Below are positions 12,083 to 21,005 of a DNA stretch of 53,793 nt, piece after piece (the stretch's first letter is position 1; every line of letters begins with the position of its first letter). The translations under genes were made by a program, and so were the position numbers. Under the pieces are notes generated by a model. It saw only the letters and a program-made list of their open reading frames with translations, did not search any database and was not told where the DNA came from. The DNA comes from Rhodococcus sp. HNM0569 (GTDB taxonomy: Bacteria > Actinomycetota > Actinomycetes > Mycobacteriales > Mycobacteriaceae): positions 1 to 53,793 of the forward strand of contig NZ_JAASAE010000020.1 of the NCBI RefSeq assembly GCF_012726205.1, read 5' to 3'.

Positions 12083-12892
12083 CTAGCGGGGCCTGCCGAC
12101 CTCGTACGTGCCCGAGTCGTCGGTGAACGTGAGAGTCACGGTGCTCGGTTCGCCGTCGACGACGAGCGTGCAGTCGAAGCTCGTGCCCTGCTCGACCTTC
12201 TGGCCTGACGGACAGTCGACGTCGGTGACGCTGGACGCGCCGTAGGAGCCGGTGACGATCTGCTCGACACCCTTCTCGGCGGCGTCGGAATCGAGCGTGT
12301 CGCCGCCGCCGAGCACGACACCGAGGACGACACCGATGACCGCGACGACCAGCACGACCCCGCCGATGATCAGCAGCGGAAGCGTGGACTTCCCCTTCGA
12401 CCCGCCGCCGGGCGGCGCCCACGGCTGCGCGCCACCACCCTCTCCCCACTGCTGCGGGCCCGGCCCCCAGCCCGCGGCGCCCGGTGACGGCTGGCCGGTC
12501 TGGCCCGGTGCCGCGCCCCACATGGGCTGCCCGTACTGACCGGGCTGCGGCTGCCCGTACTGGCCTTGCTGCGGCTGCCCGTACTGACCGGGCTGCGGTT
12601 GGCCGTACTGGCCGGGCTGCCCGTACTGCGGCGGCTGACCGTACTGCGGCGGCTGACCGTATTGAGGCGCTTGCCCGTACTGCGGCGGCTGGCCGTATCG
12701 AGGCGGCTGACCGTACTGCGGGGGCTGCTGACCGTACTGCGCGTCACCGGCCCCCTGCTCGCCCGCCGGATGCTGCGGACCCCCGCCCTGCCCGGCAGCA
12801 TCGCCGTCGCGGTCGGTGGAGCCCTGATCCGGCCCGCCGCCGTTCCTGGCCCACTGCGCGTTCGGATCCTCGGGGCCGTTGGGGCCGGTCAT
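12083..12892 (-). CDS. DUF4333 membrane protein with Tyr-Gly-Gln-Pro repeats
   Basis: A 269-residue membrane protein, positional counterpart of Rv2091c. The first half is disordered: an acidic/Gly-rich start, then eleven YGQ units (mostly PPQYGQ, the last three [12 protein letters not shown]), then a Gly/Pro-rich stretch. One hydrophobic helix ([19 protein letters not shown]) crosses the membrane. The C-terminal domain of about 80 residues contains two cysteines (VDCPSGQ and FDCTLVV) that could form a disulfide outside the cell; it matches the DUF4333 pattern, ending in a Val/Thr-rich sheet. The Pro/Tyr/Gln tail probably lies in the cytosol, as in other septum or envelope proteins. Function unknown. 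ATG 12892 follows GGGAGGCG; earlier in-frame starts lack conserved sequence. Confidence 0.85.
   Translation of the reverse strand: MTGPNGPEDPNAQWARNGGGPDQGSTDRDGDAAGQGGGPQHPAGEQGAGDAQYGQQPPQYGQPPRYGQPPQYGQAPQYGQPPQYGQPPQYGQPGQYGQPQPGQYGQPQQGQYGQPQPGQYGQPMWGAAPGQTGQPSPGAAGWGPGPQQWGEGGGAQPWAPPGGGSKGKSTLPLLIIGGVVLVVAVIGVVLGVVLGGGDTLDSDAAEKGVEQIVTGSYGASSVTDVDCPSGQKVEQGTSFDCTLVVDGEPSTVTLTFTDDSGTYEVGRPR
12541..12738 (-). repeat. Imperfect coding repeats for the YGQ tract
   Basis: This stretch of the DUF4333 gene is built of imperfect 18-base and 24-base units that encode PPQYGQ and PQPGQYGQ, eleven copies in all. The downstream 24-base units differ in only a few bases, which points to recent slippage or recombination. 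Copy number is expected to vary among strains. Confidence 0.8.
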
Positions 12893-12981
12893 CGTCGCCT
12901 CCCATGCGAAACGTTGCTGTACACGCTTGGTGCGATCCAATCACACGCGCGGGTCCCGTGCGCCGTGCCCGCGCCGACGCG

Positions 12982-15714
12982 TCACGCGGCGTCCACCGCG
13001 ACGACTCCACGGCGAATGGCGGCGACCGCGCGGCGCGCGGTCGCCGAAAGGTCCGGATCGGACGCCGCTCCGCGCACCTGCTCGAGGAGATCGATCACCT
13101 GCCTGCACCAACGCACGAAATCGCCCGCCGACAGCCCGCGCCCGTGGTCCGCGGCCAGTGCATCGACGAGCGAGTGGTGACTCGCCCACTCGTGTACCGC
13201 GCTGACGAACCCGAGGTCGGGTTCGCGCGTGGGTGGCAGTTTGTGCCGCAACTCGTCGGCCCGCAGGTCGTACCACGTGCGCATCGTCTCGGTCAGCGCG
13301 TGGCGTAGCGCGCCGCTCGTGGCGGGCTGCGCGCCCTCGCCTTCGCGACGCGATTCGAACACGACGGTCGAGACGACGGCCGCGAGTTCTGCGGGGTCGA
13401 GACCGGACCACGCACCGCTCCGCAGGCATTCGGCGACGAGCAGGTCGCTCTCGGCATAGATCCGCGCGAGCCGCTCCCCGTCCTCGGTCGCTTTCGGTTC
13501 GCGCTCCCCGTCCTCGCGCGTGACAGGTGCGATGTAGCCGCGTTCGGACAGCAACGCGACGATGCGGTCGAATGTGCGTGCCAGCGAGTTGGTGGTGGCC
13601 GCGGACTTGCTGCGCATGCTCTCCGTCTCGTGTACGAGCCGGTTGTAGCGATCGCCGATCCGCGAGAGCCGCTCCCGCTCGGGGTCGGCGTGGACCGGAT
13701 GCCGACGCAGTTCCTTGCGCAGGCGCGTGACCTCGGCGTCGTCGCCCGCGCCGCGGCCCTTGCGACGCTTGCGCCGAGGTACCGTGATGCCGGTCGAGCG
13801 CAGCGCCGACGCGATGTCCCGCCGGACACGTGCCGTGCGCTGGTCGACGTGTCGCGGCAAGCGCAGGTGCCCGAGGGCCGACGCCGGTTCGGGGAAGTCC
13901 CCCGCGGACAACCGGCCCGACCATTTGGTCTCCGTGATCACGAGCGGTCGCGGATCGTCGGGGTCACGGTCCGGTTCGAGGACCACGGCGATGCCCTGAT
14001 GCCTGCCCACCGCGATGCCGACGATGTCGCCGCGCCGCAATCGCGTCAGTGCGCGGACCGAGGCGGCCCGCCGCTGCGCGCGGCCCTTGCGTTCGATCTC
14101 CTTCTCGCGCCGCGAGAGAGCGTCGCGAAGCCGCGCGTACTGGAGGTATTCGCTGTCCGGCCCACCGAGTTGCTCGAGCAGCGCGGCGATGTCGCGTTCG
14201 TTGCGTTCGATGCCGCGCGTGACGCCCACGACGGAGCGATCCGCCTGGAACTGCGCGAACGACTGCTCGAGCAACGAGCGGGAACGCTCGGTACCCATGC
14301 GATGTACGAGATTGATCGACATGTTGTAGCCGGGACGGAACGAGCTGCGCAGCGGGAACGTGCGGGTCGACGCGAGGCCCGCGACTTCCGTCGGCTCGAT
14401 GCCCGGCTGCCACAGCACCACCGCGTGGCCCTCGACGTCGATGCCGCGCCTGCCTGCGCGCCCGGTCAGCTGGGTGTACTCCCCCGGCGTGAGTTCGGCG
14501 TGCGTCTCGCCGTTGAACTTCACGAGCCGTTCCAGGACCACCGTGCGCGCCGGCATGTTGATACCGAGCGCGAGCGTCTCCGTCGCGAAGACCGCGCGAA
14601 CCAGGCCGCGCACGAACAGTTCTTCGACGGTCTGCCGGAATGCCGGGAGCATGCCCGCGTGATGCGCGGCGAGCCCACGTTCGAGCGCTCGCCTCCACTC
14701 CCAGTAACCGAGCACCTCGAGGTCTTCGCGCGGCAGGTCACCCGTGTGCTCGTCGACGATCCGGCGGATCTCGGCGCGATCGTCGGGCGACACGAGGTCG
14801 AGTGGCGACCGGGCGCACTGGGCGAGCGCCGCGTCGCACCCCGCACGGCTGAAGATGAACGCGATCGCGGGCAGCAGGCCCTCGCGGTCGAGTCGCGCCA
14901 GCACGTCGGGGCGCGACGGTGGCCGGAAGCCGGACCCGCGACCACCTCCGAATCCGCGCCGGTCGCCTGCGCCGAGCGCTTCGCGTCTGCGGACGTGCCG
15001 CACCAGTTCGGGATCGACCACCAGGCCGCGCTCGTCCGAACCGGGCGAGCCGGGCGGCTGCGCCCGCGCGTCGAACAGATCGAACAACCGGGTGCCGACC
15101 AGAATGTGCTGCCACAGCGGGATCGGCCGGTGCTCGTCGACCACGACGGTCGTGTCGCCGCGCACCGTCTCCATCCAGGCCCCGAACTCCTCGGCGTTGC
15201 TCACCGTCGCCGACAGGCTCACGAGCTTCACCTCGGGAGGCAGGTGCAGGATCACCTCCTCCCACACCGCACCGCGGAACCGGTCGGCGAGGAAGTGCAC
15301 CTCGTCCATCACCACGTGCGACAGACCCGCGAGTGCGGGCGAATCCGCGTACAGCATGTTCCGCAGCACCTCGGTCGTCATGACGACGATCGGAGCGGAC
15401 GCATTGACACTCGAATCCCCCGTGAGCAGACCCACGGTGTCGGGACCGTATCGCTCGACGAGATCGGCGTACTTCTGGTTGCTGAGCGCCTTGATCGGTG
15501 TCGTGTAGAAGCACTTGTGGCCCTCGGCGAGCGCAAGGTGCACCGCGAACTCGCCGACGACCGTCTTGCCCGCACCCGTGGGAGCACACACGAGGACACC
15601 GTGCCCGCCCTCGAGCGCACGGCACGCGGCGGTCTGGAACGGGTCGAGCGCGAAGCCCAGCTGCGCCGAGAAGGTGTCCAACTCGACGGTGGACGGGCGA
15701 GATTCATTGCTCAC
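12982..15714 (-). CDS. helY: HelY-type superfamily 2 (Ski2-like) ATP-dependent helicase
   Basis: A roughly 910-residue DExH helicase. Walker A is CAPTGAGKTVVGEF, the Walker B box is VVMDEVHFLADRFRG, motif III is SLSATVSN, and motif VI lies in QLTGRAGRRGIDVEGH. The C-terminal third is the long helical region of Ski2/Mtr4-like proteins. It is the Rv2092c homologue and probably unwinds structured RNA or RNA-DNA hybrids; the exact role in actinobacteria is not known. The start is uncertain: GTG 15714 gives an N-terminus near STVELDTFSAQLGF as in mycobacteria, while a GTG at 15741 would add nine residues. It lies downstream of tatC on the same strand, with an 85-base gap. Confidence 0.92.
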   Translation of the reverse strand: MSNESRPSTVELDTFSAQLGFALDPFQTAACRALEGGHGVLVCAPTGAGKTVVGEFAVHLALAEGHKCFYTTPIKALSNQKYADLVERYGPDTVGLLTGDSSVNASAPIVVMTTEVLRNMLYADSPALAGLSHVVMDEVHFLADRFRGAVWEEVILHLPPEVKLVSLSATVSNAEEFGAWMETVRGDTTVVVDEHRPIPLWQHILVGTRLFDLFDARAQPPGSPGSDERGLVVDPELVRHVRRREALGAGDRRGFGGGRGSGFRPPSRPDVLARLDREGLLPAIAFIFSRAGCDAALAQCARSPLDLVSPDDRAEIRRIVDEHTGDLPREDLEVLGYWEWRRALERGLAAHHAGMLPAFRQTVEELFVRGLVRAVFATETLALGINMPARTVVLERLVKFNGETHAELTPGEYTQLTGRAGRRGIDVEGHAVVLWQPGIEPTEVAGLASTRTFPLRSSFRPGYNMSINLVHRMGTERSRSLLEQSFAQFQADRSVVGVTRGIERNERDIAALLEQLGGPDSEYLQYARLRDALSRREKEIERKGRAQRRAASVRALTRLRRGDIVGIAVGRHQGIAVVLEPDRDPDDPRPLVITETKWSGRLSAGDFPEPASALGHLRLPRHVDQRTARVRRDIASALRSTGITVPRRKRRKGRGAGDDAEVTRLRKELRRHPVHADPERERLSRIGDRYNRLVHETESMRSKSAATTNSLARTFDRIVALLSERGYIAPVTREDGEREPKATEDGERLARIYAESDLLVAECLRSGAWSGLDPAELAAVVSTVVFESRREGEGAQPATSGALRHALTETMRTWYDLRADELRHKLPPTREPDLGFVSAVHEWASHHSLVDALAADHGRGLSAGDFVRWCRQVIDLLEQVRGAASDPDLSATARRAVAAIRRGVVAVDAA

Positions 15715-15799
15715 GTCTTCGAGCCTGTCACGAACCGCCACGTGACGTGCGCCGGGGCGTGCCGCGTCGGAGTGTCGGGAACCCGACGGCCTCGGCGAA

Positions 15800-16843
15800 T
15801 CAGAGGGTGTCGGTGAAATCCTGCCCCGGGTCGCCGGTGGTGTGCGTGCGTGGCTCGTCCGCCGCGGCGGCCTCCGCCGATCTGCGGCGCTTGCGGCTCC
15901 TGCCCGACTCGGCCTTACCCGACTGGGCCCGGCCTGCCGCGACCACGTCGAACTCCTCGTCGAGATCCGACGGTGCAGAGATCGTGGAGGCTTCGTCGTC
16001 GTCGAGCGCCGCCCACCCCTCGGCGGCGATGCGGGCGCGACGGCGGTCGTTGAGCCGCGCGACCTGGACGGCGAACTCGAACAGGACCGTGAGCGCGAGC
16101 GCCAGCACGAGCATCGAGAACGGATCCTGGCCAGGGGTGGCGATGGCCGCGAACACGAACAGCGCCATGATCAATCCGCGACGCCACGCCTTGAGCCGCT
16201 CGTAGGACAACACGCCCACGAAGTTGAGCGCGACGATGAGCAGCGGGATCTCGAAGCTGACCCCGAAGATGATCAGCAGGTTGATGATGAAACCGAAGTA
16301 TTCGGCGCCGCCGAGCGCGGTGATCTGGACGTTGTCGCCGATCGTGAGCAGAAAGTGCAGAGCCTTCGCGACGACGAGGTATGCGAGCACTGCGCCCGCG
16401 ACGAACAGCGCCGCCGCCGACACCACGAATCCGACCGCGTAGCGCCGCTCGTTGGAGTACAGGCCCGGCGTGACGAACGCCCACAGCTGGTACAGCCACA
16501 CCGGGCACGCGAGCACGACGCCCGCGGTGAGCGCGACCTTGAACCGCAGCATGAACTGTTCGAACGGGCCCGTCGCGAGCAGACGGCACGTGCCGTCGTT
16601 GCTCAGATCGGCGCGACTCTCGGGAGGCAGCGAACAGTACGGGCCGCGGAGCACCTCGCCCAGACTTTCGATGCCCAGGATCGAGTGCGAGTACCAGAAG
16701 AATCCGAGCAGCGTGGTGACGAAGATCGCGAGCACCGAGAGCAGCAGCCGCGTGCGCAGTTCGTAGAGGTGATCGACCAACGACATCGTGCCGTCGGGAT
16801 TCGTCCTCCTCCGGCTTCTACGCGGGTCGAACGGAATGCGCAC
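15800..16843 (-). CDS. tatC: Sec-independent protein translocase TatC
   Basis: A 347-residue inner-membrane receptor for twin-arginine signal peptides. Six transmembrane segments follow the conserved [14 protein letters not shown] start region; the first periplasmic loop contains [13 protein letters not shown] and [17 protein letters not shown], typical of actinobacterial TatC. The Tat recognition residues lie in that N-terminal segment and loop. A charged C-terminal tail of about 70 residues ([16 protein letters not shown]) is longer than in E. coli but usual here. GTG at 16843 gives the leader [19 protein letters not shown] seen in relatives; an internal ATG at 16786 is the alternative. It is transcribed after tatA, with a hairpin in between. 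Confidence 0.95.
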   Translation of the reverse strand: MRIPFDPRRSRRRTNPDGTMSLVDHLYELRTRLLLSVLAIFVTTLLGFFWYSHSILGIESLGEVLRGPYCSLPPESRADLSNDGTCRLLATGPFEQFMLRFKVALTAGVVLACPVWLYQLWAFVTPGLYSNERRYAVGFVVSAAALFVAGAVLAYLVVAKALHFLLTIGDNVQITALGGAEYFGFIINLLIIFGVSFEIPLLIVALNFVGVLSYERLKAWRRGLIMALFVFAAIATPGQDPFSMLVLALALTVLFEFAVQVARLNDRRRARIAAEGWAALDDDEASTISAPSDLDEEFDVVAAGRAQSGKAESGRSRKRRRSAEAAAADEPRTHTTGDPGQDFTDTL

Positions 16844-16922
16844 AGTGGTGACCCCAGTCTTGCTCAGGCGATGGGTGGAGACGACGTTCGGCGACGCGAC
16901 CGGCACACGCCGATCGACGACG

Positions 16923-16953
16923 CCACCGTGGTGTCGCCGCGACACCACGGTGG
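16923..16953 (-). terminator. Hairpin between tatA and tatC (probable partial terminator)
   Basis: Perfect 14-bp arms at 16923-16936 and 16940-16953 with a three-base loop CCG begin 14 bases beyond the tatA stop, reading on the minus strand, and lie about 80 bases before tatC. The structure is GC-rich without a T tract. In this position it probably attenuates transcription or protects the tatA 3' end, giving more tatA than tatC message. Confidence 0.65.
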
Positions 16954-16966
16954 TGGAGGGAACGTG

Positions 16967-17224
16967 CTAGGCGGGCCTGCTGTGATCCTGCGGCTGGTCG
17001 TGCGGCTCGGGCTGCGGCTGCGAGGCCGACAGCTCCGACGGCGCCTGAGCCGGCCGGCTCTGGGTGGGCGGGGTGTCCTCGTTCTGCATCTCCTTGACCT
17101 CGCTCTTGAAGATGCGGAGCGAACGTCCGAGACCGCGCGCGGCGTCGGGCAGCTTCTTCGAGCCGAACAGGATCACGACGACGATCGCGACGATGGCCCA
17201 GTGCCAGGGGCTCATGGCTCCCAT
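16967..17224 (-). CDS. tatA: Twin-arginine translocase subunit TatA
   Basis: An 85-residue Tat pore-forming subunit. A single N-terminal transmembrane helix (WHWAIVAIVVVILFGSKKLP) is followed by the hinge and amphipathic helix (DAARGLGRSLRIFKSEVKEM) with the conserved Phe-Gly of TatA, then a Pro/Gln/Ser-rich acidic tail. No separate tatB is visible in the window; mycolata keep tatB elsewhere. ATG 17224 is chosen because GGAGG lies seven bases upstream; a second ATG at 17215 is possible. It lies downstream of pafC across 221 bases that hold a tandem repeat. Confidence 0.95.
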   Translation of the reverse strand: MGAMSPWHWAIVAIVVVILFGSKKLPDAARGLGRSLRIFKSEVKEMQNEDTPPTQSRPAQAPSELSASQPQPEPHDQPQDHSRPA

Positions 17225-17354
17225 GATGAAACCTCCAAAAGATCAGGTGTGCGTGATGGTACCGGACGAACCGCCCTCGTTCTCGGTCACGCAACACCCA
17301 GTATGCCCCGTTGCGCCGGCGTCGACCTGAGCGTTTCCTCCACGTTGCCCTCGA

Positions 17355-17442
17355 GCGGAGCGAGGCCTGATCCAACCCCGGCGGAGCGAGGCCTGATCCA
17401 ACCCCGGCGGAGCGAGGCCTGATCCAACCCCGGCGGAGCGAG
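17355..17442. repeat. 26-bp tandem repeat between pafC and tatA
   Basis: Three complete head-to-tail 26-base copies start at 17355, 17381 and 17407, each beginning GCGGAGCGAGGCCTGATCC, followed by a 10-base partial copy at 17433. The copies are essentially identical. The array ends three bases before the pafC stop codon. It has no spacers and is not a CRISPR. It could act in termination or as a site for replication slippage. Confidence 0.9.
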
Positions 17443-17445
17443 TCG

Positions 17446-18453
17446 TCAGACCGTGGAGTCGCTGTCGTCGTAGAGCGCGAGTGCCTGTTCGGCTCCGCGC
17501 CGCACCGCGGCCGCGAGGTCGGGAGGATCGAGCACCGTGACGTCGGCACCGAAACCGAGCAGCAGCCGGGCCATCCATTCCGGGCTCGCGAACGGCATCG
17601 TGACGCGAACGCTGCCGTCCGGATCGACCGCGAGGATGTCCATCGGGTAGTAGTCCACTGCCCACATCGCGGCCTTCGTCACCCGCAGGGTCGCGCGCGG
17701 CAACGCCGGGTCGCCGAACGGTTCGTGGCTTTCGGTGCCCGTCACGAGTTCGAGGTGCGCCCGGGACGCGAGTGCGCGGTCGGGCGCCGCGACGGGCTCG
17801 TCCAGCTCGGTCGCGGCGTCGATGCGGTCGAGACGGAACAGCCGCACACCGTCGGCGGAACGGCACCATGCGTGGAGATAGCTGCGGTTCTCGACTGCGA
17901 CGAGTTGCAGCGGGTCGACCACGCGGTCGCTGACGGTGTCCCGCGACGCCGAGAAGTAGGTGATGCGCAATGCGTGGCGGTGCTGCAGCGCCGAGCGGAC
18001 CGTCGCCGCAACCGGGTCCTCGGCGCGGATGCCGTCGCCGGACGGCGCGACCGTGCCCAGTCGCGCGGCGGCCGCCTCGCCCGCCGCGGCCTCGATCTTC
18101 GCCATCGCACTCTCGACGGCGGTGGGGTCCGCCGTGCCCGGCATGTCGACGAGTGAACGCAACGCCACCAGCAGCGCCGTCGCCTCGGTGGAAGTCAACC
18201 GCAACGGCCGGTCGATGCCGGCCGAGAAGGTGACCTCGATGCTGTCCTCCGAGAACGACAGGTCGATGAGATCGCCCGGACCGTAGCCGGGCAGGCCGCA
18301 CACCCACAGCTGGTTGAGGTCGGTCATCAGTTGCGGCACGCTCACGCCGAGTTCGTCCGCCGCCTCCGCCGCGCTGATCCCCGGGTTCGCGATGAAGTAC
18401 GGCACCAGGTTCAACAGCCGCGACAACCGCGCGGACAGACGGTTGCTGCTCAT
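17446..18453 (-). CDS. pafC: WYL-domain transcriptional activator PafC
   Basis: A 335-residue partner of PafB. An N-terminal winged helix (ISAAEAADELGVSVPQLMTDLNQLW) is followed by a WYL domain (about residues 140-230, with RSYLHAWCRSADGVRLFRLDRI) and a WCX C-terminal extension (YYPMDILAVDPDGSVRVTMPF). In mycobacteria PafB and PafC act as a heterodimer that activates many LexA-independent DNA-repair genes; single-stranded DNA is thought to be the signal bound by the WYL domain. Its ATG overlaps the pafB stop by four bases (ATGA), so the pair is translated together. The 26-bp tandem array begins three bases beyond its stop codon. Confidence 0.95.
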   Translation of the reverse strand: MSSNRLSARLSRLLNLVPYFIANPGISAAEAADELGVSVPQLMTDLNQLWVCGLPGYGPGDLIDLSFSEDSIEVTFSAGIDRPLRLTSTEATALLVALRSLVDMPGTADPTAVESAMAKIEAAAGEAAAARLGTVAPSGDGIRAEDPVAATVRSALQHRHALRITYFSASRDTVSDRVVDPLQLVAVENRSYLHAWCRSADGVRLFRLDRIDAATELDEPVAAPDRALASRAHLELVTGTESHEPFGDPALPRATLRVTKAAMWAVDYYPMDILAVDPDGSVRVTMPFASPEWMARLLLGFGADVTVLDPPDLAAAVRRGAEQALALYDDSDSTV

Positions 18454-19448
18454 CGGCCTTCCCCCTGTTCCGTCGCGAGTGCGCCCCGCAATCTCGTCAG
18501 CACCTCGTCACGCAACTCCCTGGGTTCGAGTGCGGCCGCGTCGGCGCCGTGCCCGGCGACCAGACGCGCGAGCCAGCCCCACGTCTCCGCCGGGATCTCG
18601 AGCACGCTGCCCGGACGGCCGGCGAGTGCGAGATCAGCCACCACGGCGCCGAGGCGCCGCAACTCGTGTGCCCGGTCGCGCGCCACCCACACGCGGCCCA
18701 CACCGTCGACCAGGGGCGTACTCGTGGCACGTTCGACCACCGCCCGCAGGTCGACACCCTCGGGCTTGCGCACGGCGCCACGCGGACCGAGCACGGTGAT
18801 GTCCTCGCCGATCCTCGACAACCGGAAGGTCCGCGTCGCATCGCGATCGACGTCGTGGCCCACGAGATACCAGCGTCCGCGCGTCGTGACGACACCCCAC
18901 GGCTGCACGGTGCGGGTGCTGAACGGATCGGTGAGCGTGCTGCGATGCCGGAATCGGACCGTCTGCCCTGCCTCGACCGCGGCGAGCAACGCCCCCAACG
19001 CAGGCTCGGAACCGCGGGTGCGCGTGGGCACCGCGGTCACCGTGCCCAATCCGGACGACGACTCCACCTGCACCCCCGCTGCCCGCAACTTGAGCAGTGC
19101 GCTCTGCGCAGCCGAGATCAGCTCGGGCGAGTCCCACATACGCACCGCGACGGCAACTGCCGCCGACTCCTCGCTCGTCAAACCGATGTCCGGCAGCTCG
19201 TACGCACTGCGATCGATGCGGTAGCCCTCGACCGACGAGTAGCCCGACGACGGCCCCGTCTGGAGCGGCACACCCAGGTCGCGCAACTCGTTCTTGTCAC
19301 GCTCGAACATGCGGCTGAACGCCTCGTCGCTCGCCGACTCGTCGTATCCGGCAACGGACTGGCGAATCTTCTCGGCGGTGAGGAACTGCCGCGTCGAGAG
19401 CAGGGCGATGACGAGATTCATCAACCGCTCGATCTTGGAAATCGACAC
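18450..19448 (-). CDS. pafB: WYL-domain transcriptional activator PafB
   Basis: A 332-residue protein with the same winged helix-WYL-WCX layout as PafC. The N-terminus (MSISKIERLMNLVIALLSTR) is strongly conserved in PafB, followed by the helix-turn-helix around residues 20-60 and the WYL core (RGRWYLVGHDVDRDATRTFRLSRI). Together with PafC it controls the SOS-independent DNA-damage response. It sits 111 bases downstream of pafA and was named for this linkage, although it has no direct part in pupylation. The 3' repeats of pafA lie immediately upstream, so the promoter, if separate from pafA, must be in a short and repetitive region. Confidence 0.95.
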   Translation of the reverse strand: MSISKIERLMNLVIALLSTRQFLTAEKIRQSVAGYDESASDEAFSRMFERDKNELRDLGVPLQTGPSSGYSSVEGYRIDRSAYELPDIGLTSEESAAVAVAVRMWDSPELISAAQSALLKLRAAGVQVESSSGLGTVTAVPTRTRGSEPALGALLAAVEAGQTVRFRHRSTLTDPFSTRTVQPWGVVTTRGRWYLVGHDVDRDATRTFRLSRIGEDITVLGPRGAVRKPEGVDLRAVVERATSTPLVDGVGRVWVARDRAHELRRLGAVVADLALAGRPGSVLEIPAETWGWLARLVAGHGADAAALEPRELRDEVLTRLRGALATEQGEGR

Positions 19449-19512
19449 GAGCGAAGCCTAGCCGCTACCGCCGCGAACGCCCGCGCAGCAACCCCTCCGA
19501 CGGAAACACAGT

Positions 19513-19584
19513 CACATCGAGGCGATCAGACGAGCTCACATGGACGCGATCAGACGAGCTCACATCGAGGCGATCAGACGATCG
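19513..19584. repeat. 24-bp tandem repeat at the 3' end of pafA
   Basis: Three copies of a 24-base unit lie at 19513-19536, 19537-19560 and 19561-19584. The first two differ at two positions; the third covers the end of pafA and diverges in its last few bases. On the minus strand each copy encodes the last residues of PafA (RLIASM) followed by a TGA stop, so the terminal codons and stop are repeated twice downstream in the same frame. Confidence 0.9.
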
Positions 19585-20918
19585 ACGCGCTCGTCGACGT
19601 TACGGAACGGGTCCTTGCACAGCACCGTGCGCTGCGCCTGGTCGTTGAGCTTGAGGTGCACCCAGTCGACCGTGAAATCGCGGCCCGCGTCCTGCGCAGC
19701 AGCAATGAACTCGCCCCGCAACTTGGCGCGCGTGGTCTGCGGTGGCGTGTCGACGGCCTCGTCGATGGTTTCGTCCTCGGTGACACGCTTGACCAGACCC
19801 TTGCGTTGCAGCAGGTCGAACACACCGCGGCCACGCTTGATGTCGTGATACGCGAGATCGAGTTGCGCGATCTTCGGATCGGACAGCTCGAAGTTGTAGC
19901 GATCCTGGTAACGCTGGAACAGCTTGCGCTTGATGACCCAGTCGACCTCGGTGTCGACCTTCGCGAAGTCCTGTTCCTCGACCGCGTCGAGCATGCGCCC
20001 CCACAGGTCGACGACCTGTGTGATCTGCGGATCCGGCTCGCGGGTGCGCAGATGCTCGACCGCGCGCGCGTGGTACTCGCGCTGGATGTCGAGTGCACTC
20101 GCCTGCCGCCCGCCCGCGAGCCGCACCGGTCGCCTGCCGGTGATGTCGTGGCTGACTTCGCGGATCGCGCGGATCGGGTTGTCGAGTGCGAAATCGCGGA
20201 ACGGCACACCCGCCTCGATCATCTCGAGTACGAGGGCCGCGGTGCCGACCTTGAGCATGGTGGTGGGCTCGGCCATGTTCGAATCGCCCACGATGACGTG
20301 CAGCCGCCGGTACTTCTCGGCGTCGGCGTGCGGTTCGTCGCGCGTGTTGATGATCGGCCGTGATCGCGTGGTGGCCGACGACACGCCTTCCCAGATGTGT
20401 TCGGCACGCTGCGACAGGCAGAACGTCGCCGCCTTCGGCGTCTGCAGCACCTTGCCTGCGCCGCAGATCAACTGACGCGTCACGAGGAACGGCAGCAGCA
20501 CATCGGAGATGCGGGAGAACTCGCCCGATCGGCCCACGAGATAGTTCTCGTGGCAGCCGTACGAGTTGCCTGCGGAGTCGGTGTTGTTCTTGAACAGGTA
20601 GATCTCGCCGCCGATGCCCTCTTCGGCGAGCCGCTGCTCGGCGTCGACGAGGAGGTCTTCGAGCACGCGCTCGCCCGCGCGGTCGTGATTGACCAACTGG
20701 ACGAGGTCGTCGCACTCTGCGGTGGCGTACTCGGGGTGCGAGCCGACGTCGAGGTACAGCCGGGCACCGTTACGGAGGAACACATTGGAGCTACGGCCCC
20801 ACGACACGACCCTGCGGAAGAGGTACCTGGCAACCTCGTCGGGGCTCAGCCTCCGGTGACCGTGAAAGGTGCAGGTGACACCGAACTCGGTCTCGATTCC
20901 CATGATTCGTCGCTGCAC
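19560..20918 (-). CDS. pafA: Pup-protein ligase PafA
   Basis: A 452-residue carboxylate-amine ligase related to glutamine synthetase. It phosphorylates the C-terminal glutamate of Pup and joins it to lysines of target proteins. The N-terminus [20 protein letters not shown] carries the catalytic glutamates of the ETEFG motif; other signatures are [39 protein letters not shown] and [22 protein letters not shown] at 20918 (leader MQRRIM) matches the mycobacterial start. Related to Dop at 24501 but without the Dop loop insert. Downstream on the same strand are pafB and pafC. The last codons and stop are repeated in tandem. Confidence 0.97.
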   Translation of the reverse strand: MQRRIMGIETEFGVTCTFHGHRRLSPDEVARYLFRRVVSWGRSSNVFLRNGARLYLDVGSHPEYATAECDDLVQLVNHDRAGERVLEDLLVDAEQRLAEEGIGGEIYLFKNNTDSAGNSYGCHENYLVGRSGEFSRISDVLLPFLVTRQLICGAGKVLQTPKAATFCLSQRAEHIWEGVSSATTRSRPIINTRDEPHADAEKYRRLHVIVGDSNMAEPTTMLKVGTAALVLEMIEAGVPFRDFALDNPIRAIREVSHDITGRRPVRLAGGRQASALDIQREYHARAVEHLRTREPDPQITQVVDLWGRMLDAVEEQDFAKVDTEVDWVIKRKLFQRYQDRYNFELSDPKIAQLDLAYHDIKRGRGVFDLLQRKGLVKRVTEDETIDEAVDTPPQTTRAKLRGEFIAAAQDAGRDFTVDWVHLKLNDQAQRTVLCKDPFRNVDERVDRLIASM

Positions 20919-21005
20919 ACCTCGACACTACAACCATCCGTGCTCGCGTGACCGCCGGAAACGTGCGCCACGCCGCAGGGCCTCGCGGGCGCATACGCTG
21001 ACGTC

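Noticed and set aside
13630-15816. A 728-codon open frame on the plus strand opposite helY
   Set aside because: It is a shadow of the helicase gene; helY has all its motifs on the minus strand.
17355-17442. Regular repeats that could suggest CRISPR
   Set aside because: The copies are head to tail with no spacers, no cas genes are present, and the unit repeats without interruption.
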